NCBI GenBank assembly: GCA_048013815.1
Contig: CM106585.1
Span: 13,764,001 to 13,828,000, forward strand
DNA from: Setoptus koraiensis
Lineage: Eukaryota > Arthropoda
DNA: 64,000 bases
Reading direction: 5' to 3'
Of the stretch, positions 46,435 to 57,594 are shown one piece after another (positions within the stretch are counted from its first letter, which is position 1; the number at the start of each line of letters is the position of its first letter). Under the pieces are notes generated by a model that saw nothing but the letters and a program-made list of their open reading frames with translations, had not been told where the DNA came from and did not search any database. A program made the position numbers and the translations under genes.

Positions 46435-47016
46435 TGCTTTTCACTTGTTTTGTAAATAAATTTGCAGGCACGAAGTAGTAATACAATAATGTAACTAAAG
46501 TATGCAATTATACAATAACCCAAAAATGTAATTGCTGGTTGTAATGACGCGTGCAGGACTCTAATGTATAATTGCAATCGCAGTCTCTGCTGCGGCGCCA
46601 ATAATCCATGCTCGATTTTTTAGTTGAGGTTGCATCTAGGACGAGCAATGCGATAAACAAATTCAACGGTTTTCCCTGAGTGAGTCGATTGACGGTTGGA
46701 TAATTCAATCAGTATTGAATTATCCTAGAGATTGTCGAGCATACGATTCACCCAATGAATATCCAACCGGAAACTATAACTCTCGTTGAAAAGTTGTATC
46801 GGTTGTCATGCACAGGTCACTCACTTGTTTGTGCAAATATTAACATATGATCGCACCAAATGCGTCTGTGCATCACACTGTCAGCGCACAAGTTGCAAAA
46901 ACATTTGTTTACAAACGATATTTGTGTGTCCTATTGTCTGACTGATCTATTTATGACTATCTATTTATTATGATCACAACTCAATGAATTAACGTTCAGC
47001 TTTGGAAACACTTGAG
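46435..47016. promoter_or_regulatory. Shared upstream region of the F-box gene and PEX6
   Basis: 582 bp between two divergent start codons, so it should contain both promoters. It includes a perfect 12-bp inverted repeat, GGATAATTCAAT at 46698-46709 with its complement at 46714-46725. A possible splice acceptor TTCAG lies at 46995-46999, just before the PEX6 start. No TATA box was identified. Confidence 0.45.
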
Positions 47017-48939
47017 ATGGACGTAGCCAAACGAAACGCGAATACTATCACGGCGGCCTCTATTACTCTGATCCATTCGCCAAATTATCCCTCTTCATTT
47101 GACTATTCTCGCCTCATCAAACGGTACTTCGCAAAACCAAGATTTCTGACTGAAGGTCAGGTGTTTAGTATTAAGTCGTCGCTGGACTTTAGATATCATG
47201 AGAGATTACAGAATGACCTGTTCATTGGATGGCCAGTAATAAATTGGAAAGTCACAAAATTGGAGCCCTTCACCAGAGGCTACGTGGTCAGAGGTGAAAC
47301 AAACCTATCACAAGCTGGTGCAACTCAAGCGTTTCTGGACAACAAACAACACTCAAAGACAGACGACTCAGATAATGATTTGGATAACTATAACTTATTG
47401 AGTGCCTTAGAGAGGACATCTTATTTCTCAACATATCACAAGGAATTGCTTGCACTATTGGAGCCCATAACAAATAAATCGTTGGATTTCATTAGTACAA
47501 TACTCATACATGGCAGATCAGGTTGTGGAAAACGAATACTCTTAGAACTAACAGCGCACAGTCTGGACATAAATCTCTACAGAATTGAAGCAAATGATCT
47601 CATAGGTGATAATGCCTCCACAACTGAGGCCAAGATCAAGACAGCACTGCTCAGGGCCAGTACTTTCGCTCCTTGTTTGATCCAAATAGCTAAATTTGAT
47701 CTTTTCTGTCATTTAGAAGAACTGGATCTCGAAAGAGTGGAACAAAATTTCCTAGATATCATCAGTTCATTGAACATTGCAAGATCAACTTGGCCCATTG
47801 CAATAGTGGCCACAACATATGATTTTGATTTGCTCGATAAGAGTCCATTGTCGTCACTTTTCCATTCAAATTTTCACATGAAATGTCTCAACAAGTTGCA
47901 AATCGAGGATATGACCAGAGAATTGATGGTTCATTCGCTGAAGTATGAGCCAAACACGATCAGTTCATTCATGGAGGAGCTGTCCAAAACAGATTTAGTG
48001 GGTATGAACACGGGAAATATTATTGAACTTTTGGCCAAATTCGATTATCTATTGTCGGCATTTAGCGATCATGACGCGAATAAATCAAGAGAAGCTGCAG
48101 TCAAAGCCATACAAATCTTTAATAAAATGAAAAATAAAGCAAAAGACAAACAACAGCCTAGTCAAACCAACTGGTCAGATGTTGGCGGTATGAGCGAAGT
48201 AAAAAAGCAGATAGCCGACGCCATTCAACTACCTAATGATTATCCTCAGCTGAGGCGTCCGTCAGGCATATTACTCTGTGGACCACCAGGAACTGGTAAA
48301 ACTCTTCTAGCTAAGGCGGTGGCAACCGAATGTAAATTGAATTTTATCAGCGTCAAAGGCCCTGAGTTGATTAACATGTACGTAGGTCAAAGTGAGGAGA
48401 ACATCCGCAATGTATTCCAGAAGGCAAGAGAACAGGCACCGAGTGTGATATTTTTTGACGAATTTGACTCCTTAGCTCCAAATCGAGGCCAATCGGGCGA
48501 CTCAGGTGGACTGATGGATAGAGTTGTATCTCAGATATTGGCCGAAATGGGCGGCATAACAGAGAATGACAATCAAGTGTTCGTTATTGGCGCAACCAAT
48601 CGTATTGATCTTATTGACAAAAATTTCCTCAGGCCTGGAAGATTTGACAGAGTGATAGAGGTGCCCCTTCCCAGAGATTCCAAGACAAGATTAGCTATAT
48701 TGGAGGCAATTACGAGGAAGATGTCTCTCAGCGATGATGTTAACATGACAGAGATCGAAGAGAAGTGTCCCCCAGCAATGAGCGGAGCGGATCTATATTC
48801 TTTGTGCGCCAATGCAATGAAAATGTCCCTAATGAATTGTGTCCAACAGATAACTAGCGGTCTGAAAAGTGAATCCGAATGTGATATTGTAATCAGCCAA
48901 GAAGACCTTATGAAGGCTCTCGGCGAATTTATTAAGTGA
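47017..48939 (+). CDS. PEX6: Peroxisomal AAA ATPase PEX6 (about 640 aa)
   Basis: PEX6 forms a heterohexamer with PEX1 that extracts the import receptor PEX5 from the peroxisomal membrane. The first AAA domain (about residues 165-300) has a degenerate Walker A, HGRSGCGKR. The second (about 395-620) has Walker A GPPGTGKT, Walker B VIFFDEFDSLAP, the RSGDSGG-like pore segment QSGDSGGLMDRVVSQ, the sensor GATNRIDL, LRPGRFDR and the family signature CPPAMSGADLYSLC. A catalytic D2 and weak D1 is typical of PEX6. The chosen start is the first ATG; five upstream codons are open. It is much shorter than the 980-residue human protein. The usual C-terminal helix after EDLMKALGEFIK is missing unless the GTGAGT at the stop codon (AA|GTGAGT) is a donor to a further short exon near 48985. 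Confidence 0.9.
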   Translation: MDVAKRNANTITAASITLIHSPNYPSSFDYSRLIKRYFAKPRFLTEGQVFSIKSSLDFRYHERLQNDLFIGWPVINWKVTKLEPFTRGYVVRGETNLSQAGATQAFLDNKQHSKTDDSDNDLDNYNLLSALERTSYFSTYHKELLALLEPITNKSLDFISTILIHGRSGCGKRILLELTAHSLDINLYRIEANDLIGDNASTTEAKIKTALLRASTFAPCLIQIAKFDLFCHLEELDLERVEQNFLDIISSLNIARSTWPIAIVATTYDFDLLDKSPLSSLFHSNFHMKCLNKLQIEDMTRELMVHSLKYEPNTISSFMEELSKTDLVGMNTGNIIELLAKFDYLLSAFSDHDANKSREAAVKAIQIFNKMKNKAKDKQQPSQTNWSDVGGMSEVKKQIADAIQLPNDYPQLRRPSGILLCGPPGTGKTLLAKAVATECKLNFISVKGPELINMYVGQSEENIRNVFQKAREQAPSVIFFDEFDSLAPNRGQSGDSGGLMDRVVSQILAEMGGITENDNQVFVIGATNRIDLIDKNFLRPGRFDRVIEVPLPRDSKTRLAILEAITRKMSLSDDVNMTEIEEKCPPAMSGADLYSLCANAMKMSLMNCVQQITSGLKSESECDIVISQEDLMKALGEFIK

Positions 48940-49196
48940 GTTAATAGACTGAAGAATTATCTTATTTTTTCTGTTCGCCACCAGCGCTGGATTACATCAA
49001 AGGAGGAGGAGGAGGAGGTGTCATTCGATGAAAATTTATGATTTTGTTGATAAAATATTTGTTGACCATGTCGACATCAACAATATATGGTGTAAAACCG
49101 GTGTATATGATAGCAGATAAAAAACCATGGAATGTATATTTTACATTTAGTATTTGGTATGCTCAAACTAACCAATTGAACATTTATGTCTATAAT

Positions 49197-49742
49197 TCAA
49201 TCTTCATTTACTATCTGCAATATGGAAACATCTTTTTGTTGCAGCTTCATAATCTCCTTAGTGGCGTTTCGTTGTGTAGTTGTAGTGTTACCATTTTGTT
49301 TTTTAATATTATTGATAAGCGTTGACTTGTTGTATTCATCACATTGAAAAGAAGAATTTTTAACTTTGGTCAATAAGTGCTTAAGATGACTGTCTATTTC
49401 TACTACCTCATCCAAAATATCTTGACGTAGTGCTAATATGGTTTGTAAATTGTCTCTATCTTTGTCATTTAAAATATAGTCTAACTTATCATAATAGTCA
49501 TCTGATAATCTAGCCAGTAATCGCGATGAACAATCATACATTTGCAATGATAATAGAAGATTCTCTATGGCGGACGACATGAAACAACTGTCTACGCTAC
49601 TCGCTGCCGACGATGATTGTGATGACGGCAATGAGGATTGGCACCTGGTTTGTCTCTGCAGTTTAGGTGGCTTCAAGCGGCCAAGTGTGACACCCTTGGC
49701 TTGACTGGGTTGATTAAAGAACCTAGATGGTATTTTGTCCAT
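49197..49742 (-). CDS. Unrecognised 181-aa protein
   Basis: A single-exon frame of 181 codons with a normal ATG. Residues 1-30 are basic and Pro/Lys-rich (MDKIPSRFFNQPSQAKG), 31-55 are Ser/Gln-rich, and about 60-130 are predicted helical and likely coiled coil (IENLLLSLQMYDCSSRLLA, then LRQDILDEVVEIDSHLKHLL). The end is Asn/Thr/Lys-rich. There is no signal peptide or membrane segment. The layout (unstructured N-terminus then a helical bundle) would fit a small scaffold or complex subunit, but I recognise no family. It is convergent with PEX6. Confidence 0.6.
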   Translation of the reverse strand: MDKIPSRFFNQPSQAKGVTLGRLKPPKLQRQTRCQSSLPSSQSSSAASSVDSCFMSSAIENLLLSLQMYDCSSRLLARLSDDYYDKLDYILNDKDRDNLQTILALRQDILDEVVEIDSHLKHLLTKVKNSSFQCDEYNKSTLINNIKKQNGNTTTTQRNATKEIMKLQQKDVSILQIVNED

Positions 49743-50680
49743 AATATCTTCTTATAATAACGATAATAATAATAATAAAAGTCGATCAGTGATGATGCAA
49801 CAAACAAAAGTTGCGAACCTAATGGTGAGCTGTGAGTGTTGTGGTTGAAAATATCCCAACTATGTTGAAATGTTTGACGAAGCAATAAAGTTTATTATTG
49901 GTAAGCTAATGAGCAGTTGTTGGCCATTGGGTGCCGCCTTCGACATTTTACGTTTTTTCGAGCGTGTATGATGGATATTGATTGTGTTGATGTTAGATCT
50001 CCTTGAAATATTAATTAAAATAATACACCATTGGCCTAAAATTATCTCCTCATTTGTCTCTGTCTACCTCTAATAAACGGAGATAGATCGTGGTGGTGAT
50101 AACATCTACTTCTTCTTGGTGTGTGGCGCATGCTTTGATTTTGATAAGTTTGTTGTAATTATGATCATAATAGTGACATGATGCATAGTAAAACGTCACA
50201 TTTGAGTTGTATATGTTGAATTATGCATGGCATCAAATAACTCGCTTGGCCTTGCCATCAACTTGTTGCTCAATCCTGACAACAACACAAACGACAAGTG
50301 ATCGTGTGCGCCTAAGCAAATCTACAGTCTATAGCTAACACAAACAACAAGAAAAGCTGCATATTATCCTGAATGAAATTCACACAAAGTCAAGATCATA
50401 TAAAAAAGGCGTTGGTTTATAACTTGAATTAATCGAAATTAATACCCAAACGATTACTTTCGTTCGCCACTTTCTTCTTCCACGAAACAATCTCTTTCAT
50501 TCTCTAAACTTTAAATAGACAAAAAGATCGTCATATTCAATGATGTAAATAAAGCTTGATTCTTTAGCAAAATTTACTTTTATTCATCCACCTAGATGGG
50601 CGGCTGCATACGTTTACGTTAACGAAAGTGATTCTTAGGTAAGTTTTTTTGTTGTTGTAAAAATAATCCTATAAATTCTG
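49743..50680. other. Intergenic between the 181-aa gene and ALG1
   Basis: About 940 bp without a gene. An AATAAA on the minus strand at 50579-50584 lies about 97 nt after the ALG1 stop and probably ends that transcript. The remainder should hold the promoter of the 181-aa gene. Nothing else stands out. Confidence 0.5.
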
Positions 50681-52323
50681 TCATTTGTTGTGGACCAATT
50701 TAAATATGTGATCTTTCGCACTTGAGTCCCAGTTGTTTTCCCAGCGATTGACAAAGTAGTAGTCCACTAAGTAGTTTCGGTACTGCTGTAGTTTTGTGGC
50801 TCTTGTATGCTCCAGGACATTATCACGCCAATATCCGGAAACAAGACGAAAATCGTGCAGTAAATAAATCATTCTTTCATAAAGCTCTTGAGAATCATTG
50901 AATATTAGTCCATTGACATCATTTTGTACCAATTCATTGAGGCAACCGTAATTGTATGCAAGTACAGGTACTCCACAGCCGAACATGTCCAGGACCTTCA
51001 TAGGTAAATCTAGCCCACTAGATGATTGGTGTAAAGACAGTCCGAAGTCGCATGAGCCAACCATCATGGGATAATCGCTAGCGGTCAACCATGGCAATAT
51101 GAGTGTTATCTTGTTAGAGAATTTATAATCAGCAATCTTATTCTCGTAGTGAGCTTTCAGTGGGCCCTTTCCAGTAATAACACAAACAATATCTGGCAAC
51201 TCTTGAACATTTACAGATATATCATCGGTGATTGTGGAACACGTGCTGACACCGTTACTACTATGATCGTCATTGACAGGTATAGGAACGACAATAGAAC
51301 GATTTTTTGGTCCATTCAATGCTTTATCATACATCTTTAGAGCGTCTAACAGTATGGTGAAGTCCTCATCTTCAGTCCAACTGGTGCTGCTCATTATGAG
51401 AGCGGGTCTCTTGTTTTGATAAATATAGGAATCGTTGATGCAGTCCAATGTTGTAAAGCGCGAATTGTCTTTGCAATCTTCATGCAATATCCTGGGGCAT
51501 ATCTCCTCTTCGAATTGAGCATACTTTGATTTCATTCGGATAAAAAAATCATGTTTCTCTGCAATGCTCATTGGCTTGAACATTTGCGGTGGTCTATCAT
51601 GGAGTACATGGATGGGATAATTTAATTTCCAATTGTCAATAAGATCTCTCTTCATTGCATTAGTGACACAAAAGCCGATACTAGCAAATCGGCCAAAGAA
51701 TCGTTCTATCCATCTTGTCAGTTTGACTAGTAAATGTCTGTCCGACTTTAAGTTTAGACTCAGAAGTGAGTAACCATAGTTGTGCCAATCAATAATAAGT
51801 TTGCTCCTAACTATCCATTTGTAAAAACACAAAACAGGCAGGGTGGGAACTGAGGGTGGATTCTTCAGTTTGCACAAAAGAACAAAGGGGGGGAGGGGTT
51901 ATATAAGTGAATGTTAGTAGCGGTAGTAGCAAGACTGGATTGCGTCTGAGTATGCTCAAAATGATGCAATGTTGCTTGCCGAGCGAGTGATGCCGACAAC
52001 CAATATGGAACACTTACTTGGACAATAATGATGTCTGGTCTGAAGGCCATAATAAGACAAGTCCACAGAGCGATGGATTGCCAAATGGTCTTGATCATAT
52101 ATGCCAGAAAAGAGGGAATATATCTTTTGAAGTTGGGCGGCTCATTCATGAGAATTTGTTTAATGTTTTTGTTCGCTTCTAGCTGACCGCAACACGCCTC
52201 GGAGCCCGCGTAACCTATCACTGTCACCTGAAAGTCGCTAGAGGCCAAAGACAAACAATGGTATTGCATCCTAGGGCTGCGGGCTAATTCTCCTAGAACC
52301 ACAACTAAAGCTTTGGATTTCAT
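50681..52323 (-). CDS. ALG1: Chitobiosyldiphosphodolichol beta-mannosyltransferase (two exons, 495 aa)
   Basis: ALG1 adds the first mannose to GlcNAc2-PP-dolichol on the cytosolic face of the ER, using GDP-mannose, in N-glycan precursor synthesis. Exon 1 is 52323-52018 and exon 2 is 51862-50681, joined in phase 0 as IIIVQ|NPPSVPTLPV. The intron of 155 nt has a GTAAGT donor and a C/T-rich tract before AG. Family matches include the opening VVVLGELARSPRMQYH, LIIDWHNYGYSLL, CVTNAM, SSTSWTEDEDF, ITGKGPLKAHY, LPWLTASDYP and the donor-site segment SSSGLDLPMKVLDMFGCGVPV. A hydrophobic segment at about residues 70-95 (FLAYMIKTIWQSIALWTCLI) is the expected membrane association region. Length is close to the human enzyme (464 aa). 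Confidence 0.95.
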
Positions 52324-52891
52324 TGTGGTCGACGATTGTATTCGTTGGAATTGTGCTAATTAAATTATGAATTGGTTCCTTTGAGCGACCTACCAGGGAT
52401 GCAGAATTAGATTTTTAAAATTGCTCAAATCCTAGGGGTTTGCACGTTCAAGATTTTGTGGGCACTATAGTATCGATTGTTTGGTGAATGACCGCTTACA
52501 CTCAATATTTGTTGGTGCAGTCAGCAGCTCGTTAACGTGGCAGACAACGTGCTGCAGTTTTCTTGATGAAGAGATTGTCAGTGTGTGCCCATGGATAGAT
52601 GCGCGAAAGAGAATGGAGCGGAGAAAACGTTGAAATACCGACTGCGCTGCTGTCGCCACCTATTATCTTTTTAGGTTATTCGTGGCAGAACTTATTATTA
52701 TTGTTTATATCTTTAAATGGTATCATTATCATAATTGCTATGTACTAAAATTTTACACAATTCTCTCTACCAGATATTCTTCTGACGTGTAGAGTATAGG
52801 TAGTTGATTGACTTTCACTAATAAGAAAACAGCGACGACAAGATCATCAACAACAGTGGCCCTGCAACAATGAGGCGCAAATTCGTTAGGC
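52324..52891. other. Gap between ALG1 and COA3
   Basis: About 570 bp holding the ALG1 promoter and COA3 3'UTR. A minus-strand open segment at 52490-52660 is bounded by AG and GTAAGC, like an internal exon, but it has no ATG and no recognisable content, so I do not call it. Confidence 0.4.
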
Positions 52892-53149
52892 TCACACTTT
52901 TTTGTCAGCGTCTTTCTCATTAGCGGCCTGCCTCACTTCATTGTCTATGTCGTCCATGACTGTCTCGTTGCCAACGGCATACAATGCATATGAGTAAATT
53001 GCGAGACAAGTTGCTCCCAAAGTGAAACCCACCAAATTCCTCGCCCGTCTAAACTTCCTGGCTTCCGACTGTTTACCCTGATACTTAGTCTGGATGTTCT
53101 TCAGATACCTCTCTCTGACCGCCGCATATGGATCTGCTTTTTCTAGCAT
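52892..53149 (-). CDS. COA3: Cytochrome c oxidase assembly factor 3 (85 aa)
   Basis: COA3 (CCDC56) is a small single-pass protein of the inner mitochondrial membrane that stabilises newly made COX1 during complex IV assembly. The family core is present: basic RRARN before the membrane segment LVGFTLGATCLAIYSYALYAV (about residues 38-59), followed by an acidic helix (DDIDNEVRQA). The N-terminal part is charged and helical. Length is near the family norm (about 85-106 aa). A short 5'UTR intron is possible: donor AAAAG|GTATCT at 53207/53206 and acceptor TTTCAG ending at 53155, only 8 nt before the ATG-containing exon start. The identification rests on a short core, so it is good but not certain. 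Confidence 0.8.
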   Translation of the reverse strand: MLEKADPYAAVRERYLKNIQTKYQGKQSEARKFRRARNLVGFTLGATCLAIYSYALYAVGNETVMDDIDNEVRQAANEKDADKKV

Positions 53150-53677
53150 GTTGTCTGAAAGATCAACTTGTGTGATCGGTTAGTATAAATAATAATCCCT
53201 AGATACCTTTTGACTTGTGGGCTAGCTCAGGCTAGAAAATAAAGATCGAACATATACAGTGAATGGATGTCGACCCACGCTCTTTGAAGGTGTAACTGTA
53301 CCACGAATATTCGCTGACAGTTTGGTGTAGCGCGCCTTTTGAATAATATTTCTTTAAATTCTTGGTACGTTCACAGAGGAGCTTCGCTTCAAGTTGTATT
53401 AGTGGTAATCTCCGTGGATGAGCGGAAATCTTACTTTTCACCTGTATCTTGCGTCTACAATGCTGACATAGACTAATACCGACCTATCTATCTAGAGTGT
53501 CATAAAAAATGCCACGGTTTCTATACAAAAGGGTGTAGTTCTTTTATTCTATATCCGAGAGGATATCTTCCAACTCGGTTGGCGAGCGGAGCATCCCGCG
53601 TGATCATTATCTCTTGCAAATAGTAATCTAATTTGAATGGATTACCGCAAATAATATTTATTTCTATAGTACACAAT
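53150..53677. other. Gap between COA3 and DDB1
   Basis: About 530 bp with COA3 upstream sequence and the DDB1 3' end. Two minus-strand AATAAA signals for DDB1 are present, at 53657-53662 (16 nt after the stop) and 53543-53548. A minus-strand open stretch of about 70 codons (53232-53465, no ATG) lies in the same frame as COA3 but is closed by a stop before it. Confidence 0.5.
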
Positions 53678-56600
53678 CTAGTGGATACGAGTCAGATCTT
53701 CGACAATTTTTACAAGGTCCTCCACCGTTGCCTCACGATTCATTCCGCTACCATCATCTATTTCTATACCACTGGCCACTCGTTCCATTTGATCCCTAGG
53801 AAGATCTAGGAAACTTTCAACAAGATCTCCATCTATGAAATTCTGTGCTGGTTGTGAGGATTTGCTAGTCAAAAAAGCCCTCCAATCTGAATGTTCAATC
53901 TTTCCAATCGACTTAATTGTTTTGTTTAGTTTAGTCTGAAGCGATGCTAAAAGGTTATAAAAACCTTGGGGAATTTGAGCTACTAATCCTATAGCTCCAT
54001 CAACAGTTCCATATAAAACACTGCCTTGAATTGGGACGGAATTCTCACCAGGGTGTTGCATCACTAGAGACCCATGACGGAAGACATTTACGGAATCGCC
54101 CAGGTGAAAAAATCCAATTTGCTGCAGTTGCTGTCTATCCTGATCGTTAGAGGCGGAACTGTCTTTCTGACAGACAAATAAATTGAATAATGACTCTGCG
54201 CCTAAATAAATATCATCCTCTAAAATTTCGACTTCGGTCATCCATTCCGGATTGTAGTCTCGAGCTATTTCTTCAAATGAGGATTCGAGCGGCTTATAGG
54301 CGAAGAGGGACATGGATCGCATAAGGTCTCCTAACAAAATGAAATCGCCTCGACGTCTTAGATGTAAGGCCATTGTTACGTTTACGTAGGTGCATTCGAT
54401 TTGTAAGTCCTTTCTAGCATTCAACTCAACCAATTGAACTGTCGCACTCACTCCCGCTAAAAATTTATTCCCGAATTCGCATAAAGAATAGGGTGCGCCT
54501 TTTATATTGATTTCAGCTACTTGTTGTAGTTTGTTGTCTTGCCAACTGAATACAATAAGACGGCCAGCTTTAGGTTCAGGTTCATCAGGGCACACAAAGC
54601 CGGTGCCCACAACATAATAAGTTCTCGATCCGTCTCCTAGACGGGTCGATATTATGCTCAATGCTTCCTCAGATCTCTGAAATTGATGTGAATGTAAAAC
54701 CTCAAAAGTGTGTTGGTCAATAATGAGCAAACTGCTTGTTTCTATCTCCATCCCTATATGTTCAGTCATTTGGAGTCCGGGTGGTCTTGTGGTGCAACTC
54801 ATGCTCGCAGCCGATGAGGTATGGTGCGCTTGAGTACTAGCAGACGGCCTTGCTGGATGAACACCGTTGCTATCTACTATATCTATACGTTGGGTCAAAA
54901 CTCCAAATGTTTGAGTAGCCTCTTGGTGTGTTATTCTCACCGGAGACTCATATAACGGCACAGTTCTGATATGAAGCTTTTGAATTTCATCGATCGTTCC
55001 AAATAACAAACTTTTACCTGTTGACATAGCTAGAGAGTCTGGATAGGCTTCGGAATCTAATGGGCAGATATGCTTGACGTCTTTTAAATTTACATTGCTG
55101 AACACTAACTTATGATTACTTGAATAAATAACTGTCGGCCTATCTGAACAAGCGAAAACGTTATTTGTCGACAATGATTTAAATGTCTTGAGAATAGTTG
55201 GTCTTGTACCTAAGGTAACCTTCTTTTTTTCGGTCAGAGCCCCTGTTTCAACGTTTAAGTTGAAATAAAATACTGATCCATTCATTAATGCACATAAAAG
55301 ATAGTGTGAATCTCCGAATGTAGCTACAATTATGGATGACACTTCTATATTAATTGACTCTCTTGTGAGTTCTTCTAAGCTTGGAAGTCGGAGGATCCGT
55401 ACCGATATGTCACCCCAAAGAGCAACACAACATAAGTTCGTCTCATCATATTCAGGATAGAGGGGGGTGACGTCTATGTGTCCTACTGAGACGTCCCCAC
55501 CTAAATCAATCTGGCCTACCTTAGTTAATTTACCCAATTCTATCTTGAAATATAGTAGAATATTCTTGCAGGAACATACTAATTGTGTCTTATTAGCACT
55601 TGCCTGAGATATCCATTGACCTGGATTGGGCGACCAAGAGGTGAGCAATTCTTTCTGAGAATCTACTAGACGAATGCTATTTCCAGTTACTTGGATAAGT
55701 TGGTCGTGAATAACATTACCACAGAAGAGTGTTTGAGTTTTAAGGTCGAAACCGCTTATATCTATGGCCTCAACATCCTCTCCAGACAACATCCAGACAT
55801 AAGTTTCACAAGGAAAAGTGACAACTAGATGGTTGTCTTTGACTTGGTTTTTTCCTACTTTGAGAGACCACAATCCTTTTATCACTTCTAATGGTATCGA
55901 TCCATGTTCGTTGATTCCAATTCCGTTTCTTATGATACGCAGAGAACCATCTTTCATGTTTCCCGAGCAAGTCACCAGTTGTCCTTGGCCCTGCCTCTCC
56001 AAATCAACGATGCACATGTCTGATATAGGGCCCAGGTTTGTATAAGTTTCAAGAACTTCTATCAAAGAACCATTGGCATCAGGCTCTGAATGGAGTCTAA
56101 TTAACTGTGAGTCGCCAACACGCGAGCCTATATACAAGACCCCGTTATCTAAGTAGGTCAGGCATTCGGGAATGGATATTTCACCTATCAATTCCAGCTT
56201 GATATCTTTCACATCCACTTGACCATTGAAGCTTTCTTCTCTTTCTAGAACTAAACAGAAAAGACGACCTTGAAGATCTCCTAATAGATAGCGAGTCCCA
56301 TTGTTGTCAATGGGAGCGTAGCATGTTATGGGAGCTTGCTTTATGACAGCAGGGGCAATGGCTTTATATTTATCTCCGTGTAAATAAAGTATCGACTCTA
56401 ACGCAATGACAATCGTTCCTCCGAACGGTAGTGGCACAGGTATCAGCATGGATGCTTCGCTATCAATATTTCCTTGATTCCATGGTCCCGAAATGAATTC
56501 TTTTTCATTCAGAGAGAGCTCATAAGTTTTTAAGTGTCTATGCTCTGGGGTTTGTTCTTTATAAATAAAAGCGATTGTCGGTTGTGTAAATCCATACAAA

Positions 56601-57109
56601 AATGTTATGTCGGGGACAACTAACTCTTCCATACGAACATTGAATGACTTGAGTGTCTTTTCATTTAAATTGATTGGTATCACTTTGAATGTACCATCGT
56701 ATAATCTCAGTCCGATAACTTTGCATAACGGATCAATAATTATAATATTTCCAGTTTGAGCCGGACGACTGGAGACATCAGCAATGTTACCATGTGATCT
56801 AGTAATGATTTCGACAGTGCCATCTTTTTCTGTAACACATTCAAGAATGGCCACATTATATTTGTGTGTCAACAAAAAGAGCAAATCCTTAGTCATGCCG
56901 TGTGGCCTAAAGAGCTTGATGGCGGCTATCCTGCCGTAAATTCCAGATTCTTTCATCAATTTAAGTCCATCATGAGTGATTCGGTATATCTCCAGTCGTG
57001 ACGTTTTTCCAAGTATTAAATCAATACTGTTCTCACTAGTGAAGTTGCCCGTCTCACATTGATTTACGGCTGACGCTCGGTGTGCTGTAACAACATAGTT
57101 GTGAGCCAT
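53678..57109 (-). CDS. DDB1: DNA damage-binding protein 1 (1143 aa, intronless)
   Basis: DDB1 is the adaptor of CUL4 ubiquitin ligases and binds DCAF substrate receptors in nucleotide-excision repair and cell-cycle control. The frame runs without interruption over three beta-propellers and the C-terminal helical domain. Strong matches include the start [45 protein letters not shown] [93 protein letters not shown] and the end [15 protein letters not shown]. Length is almost the same as human (1140). Upstream in-frame codons to 57223 do not resemble the family, so the start at 57109 is preferred. Vertebrate DDB1 has many introns; here there is none. It is head-to-head with RBM19. Confidence 0.98.
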   Translation of the reverse strand: MAHNYVVTAHRASAVNQCETGNFTSENSIDLILGKTSRLEIYRITHDGLKLMKESGIYGRIAAIKLFRPHGMTKDLLFLLTHKYNVAILECVTEKDGTVEIITRSHGNIADVSSRPAQTGNIIIIDPLCKVIGLRLYDGTFKVIPINLNEKTLKSFNVRMEELVVPDITFLYGFTQPTIAFIYKEQTPEHRHLKTYELSLNEKEFISGPWNQGNIDSEASMLIPVPLPFGGTIVIALESILYLHGDKYKAIAPAVIKQAPITCYAPIDNNGTRYLLGDLQGRLFCLVLEREESFNGQVDVKDIKLELIGEISIPECLTYLDNGVLYIGSRVGDSQLIRLHSEPDANGSLIEVLETYTNLGPISDMCIVDLERQGQGQLVTCSGNMKDGSLRIIRNGIGINEHGSIPLEVIKGLWSLKVGKNQVKDNHLVVTFPCETYVWMLSGEDVEAIDISGFDLKTQTLFCGNVIHDQLIQVTGNSIRLVDSQKELLTSWSPNPGQWISQASANKTQLVCSCKNILLYFKIELGKLTKVGQIDLGGDVSVGHIDVTPLYPEYDETNLCCVALWGDISVRILRLPSLEELTRESINIEVSSIIVATFGDSHYLLCALMNGSVFYFNLNVETGALTEKKKVTLGTRPTILKTFKSLSTNNVFACSDRPTVIYSSNHKLVFSNVNLKDVKHICPLDSEAYPDSLAMSTGKSLLFGTIDEIQKLHIRTVPLYESPVRITHQEATQTFGVLTQRIDIVDSNGVHPARPSASTQAHHTSSAASMSCTTRPPGLQMTEHIGMEIETSSLLIIDQHTFEVLHSHQFQRSEEALSIISTRLGDGSRTYYVVGTGFVCPDEPEPKAGRLIVFSWQDNKLQQVAEINIKGAPYSLCEFGNKFLAGVSATVQLVELNARKDLQIECTYVNVTMALHLRRRGDFILLGDLMRSMSLFAYKPLESSFEEIARDYNPEWMTEVEILEDDIYLGAESLFNLFVCQKDSSASNDQDRQQLQQIGFFHLGDSVNVFRHGSLVMQHPGENSVPIQGSVLYGTVDGAIGLVAQIPQGFYNLLASLQTKLNKTIKSIGKIEHSDWRAFLTSKSSQPAQNFIDGDLVESFLDLPRDQMERVASGIEIDDGSGMNREATVEDLVKIVEDLTRIH

Positions 57110-57594
57110 GGTAATGAAGATACAATAATAATGATAATGGCAATAATATGACAATGATGAAACTAATAATAATTGTTTAATTTGATGGTGATAATGATGG
57201 GTAGCGTAAAAAAATACTTTCAATTGTTGTTGTCTGCTACAGTAAGCGTTCTCGAGAGGCGCTCAGAAACTGGGATCAATTGATCGTTCAGAAGCGTGTG
57301 CACAGAGCGCATTTTTTCCCTATACCGTGCGGTGTTTTTGTTAGTACCGTCCGTTGTCACGCCTCTTCGAACGCTTCTGCAAAAAACACGTGTCTACATG
57401 ATCAGTCCATTTGAGACTATCGGTATTTATTTTGGCCTTCACAAAAAATGTACCTCTGAATAAATTCTATCCAAAGGTGGATATTTATTTGCTTCATTTA
57501 CAATAAGTTAATTAATTAGAACGGATGGGCCAATAGATCTTACTCACCAGGATCACTAATATTCGACATTAACCAAATAGATTATTTCTAGACC
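57110..57594. promoter_or_regulatory. Bidirectional promoter region of DDB1 and RBM19
   Basis: 485 bp between two divergent start codons of housekeeping genes, therefore likely to hold both promoters. No clear TATA box for either strand was found. The CACGTG E-box is present (AACACGTGTC near 57387). Confidence 0.55.

Noticed and set aside
47002-47016. PEX6 start at an upstream TTG
   Set aside because: A normal ATG follows five codons later and non-ATG starts need evidence.
57110-57223. 38-residue N-terminal extension of DDB1
   Set aside because: His/Tyr/Leu-rich from AT-rich leader sequence, while the family starts exactly at the downstream ATG.
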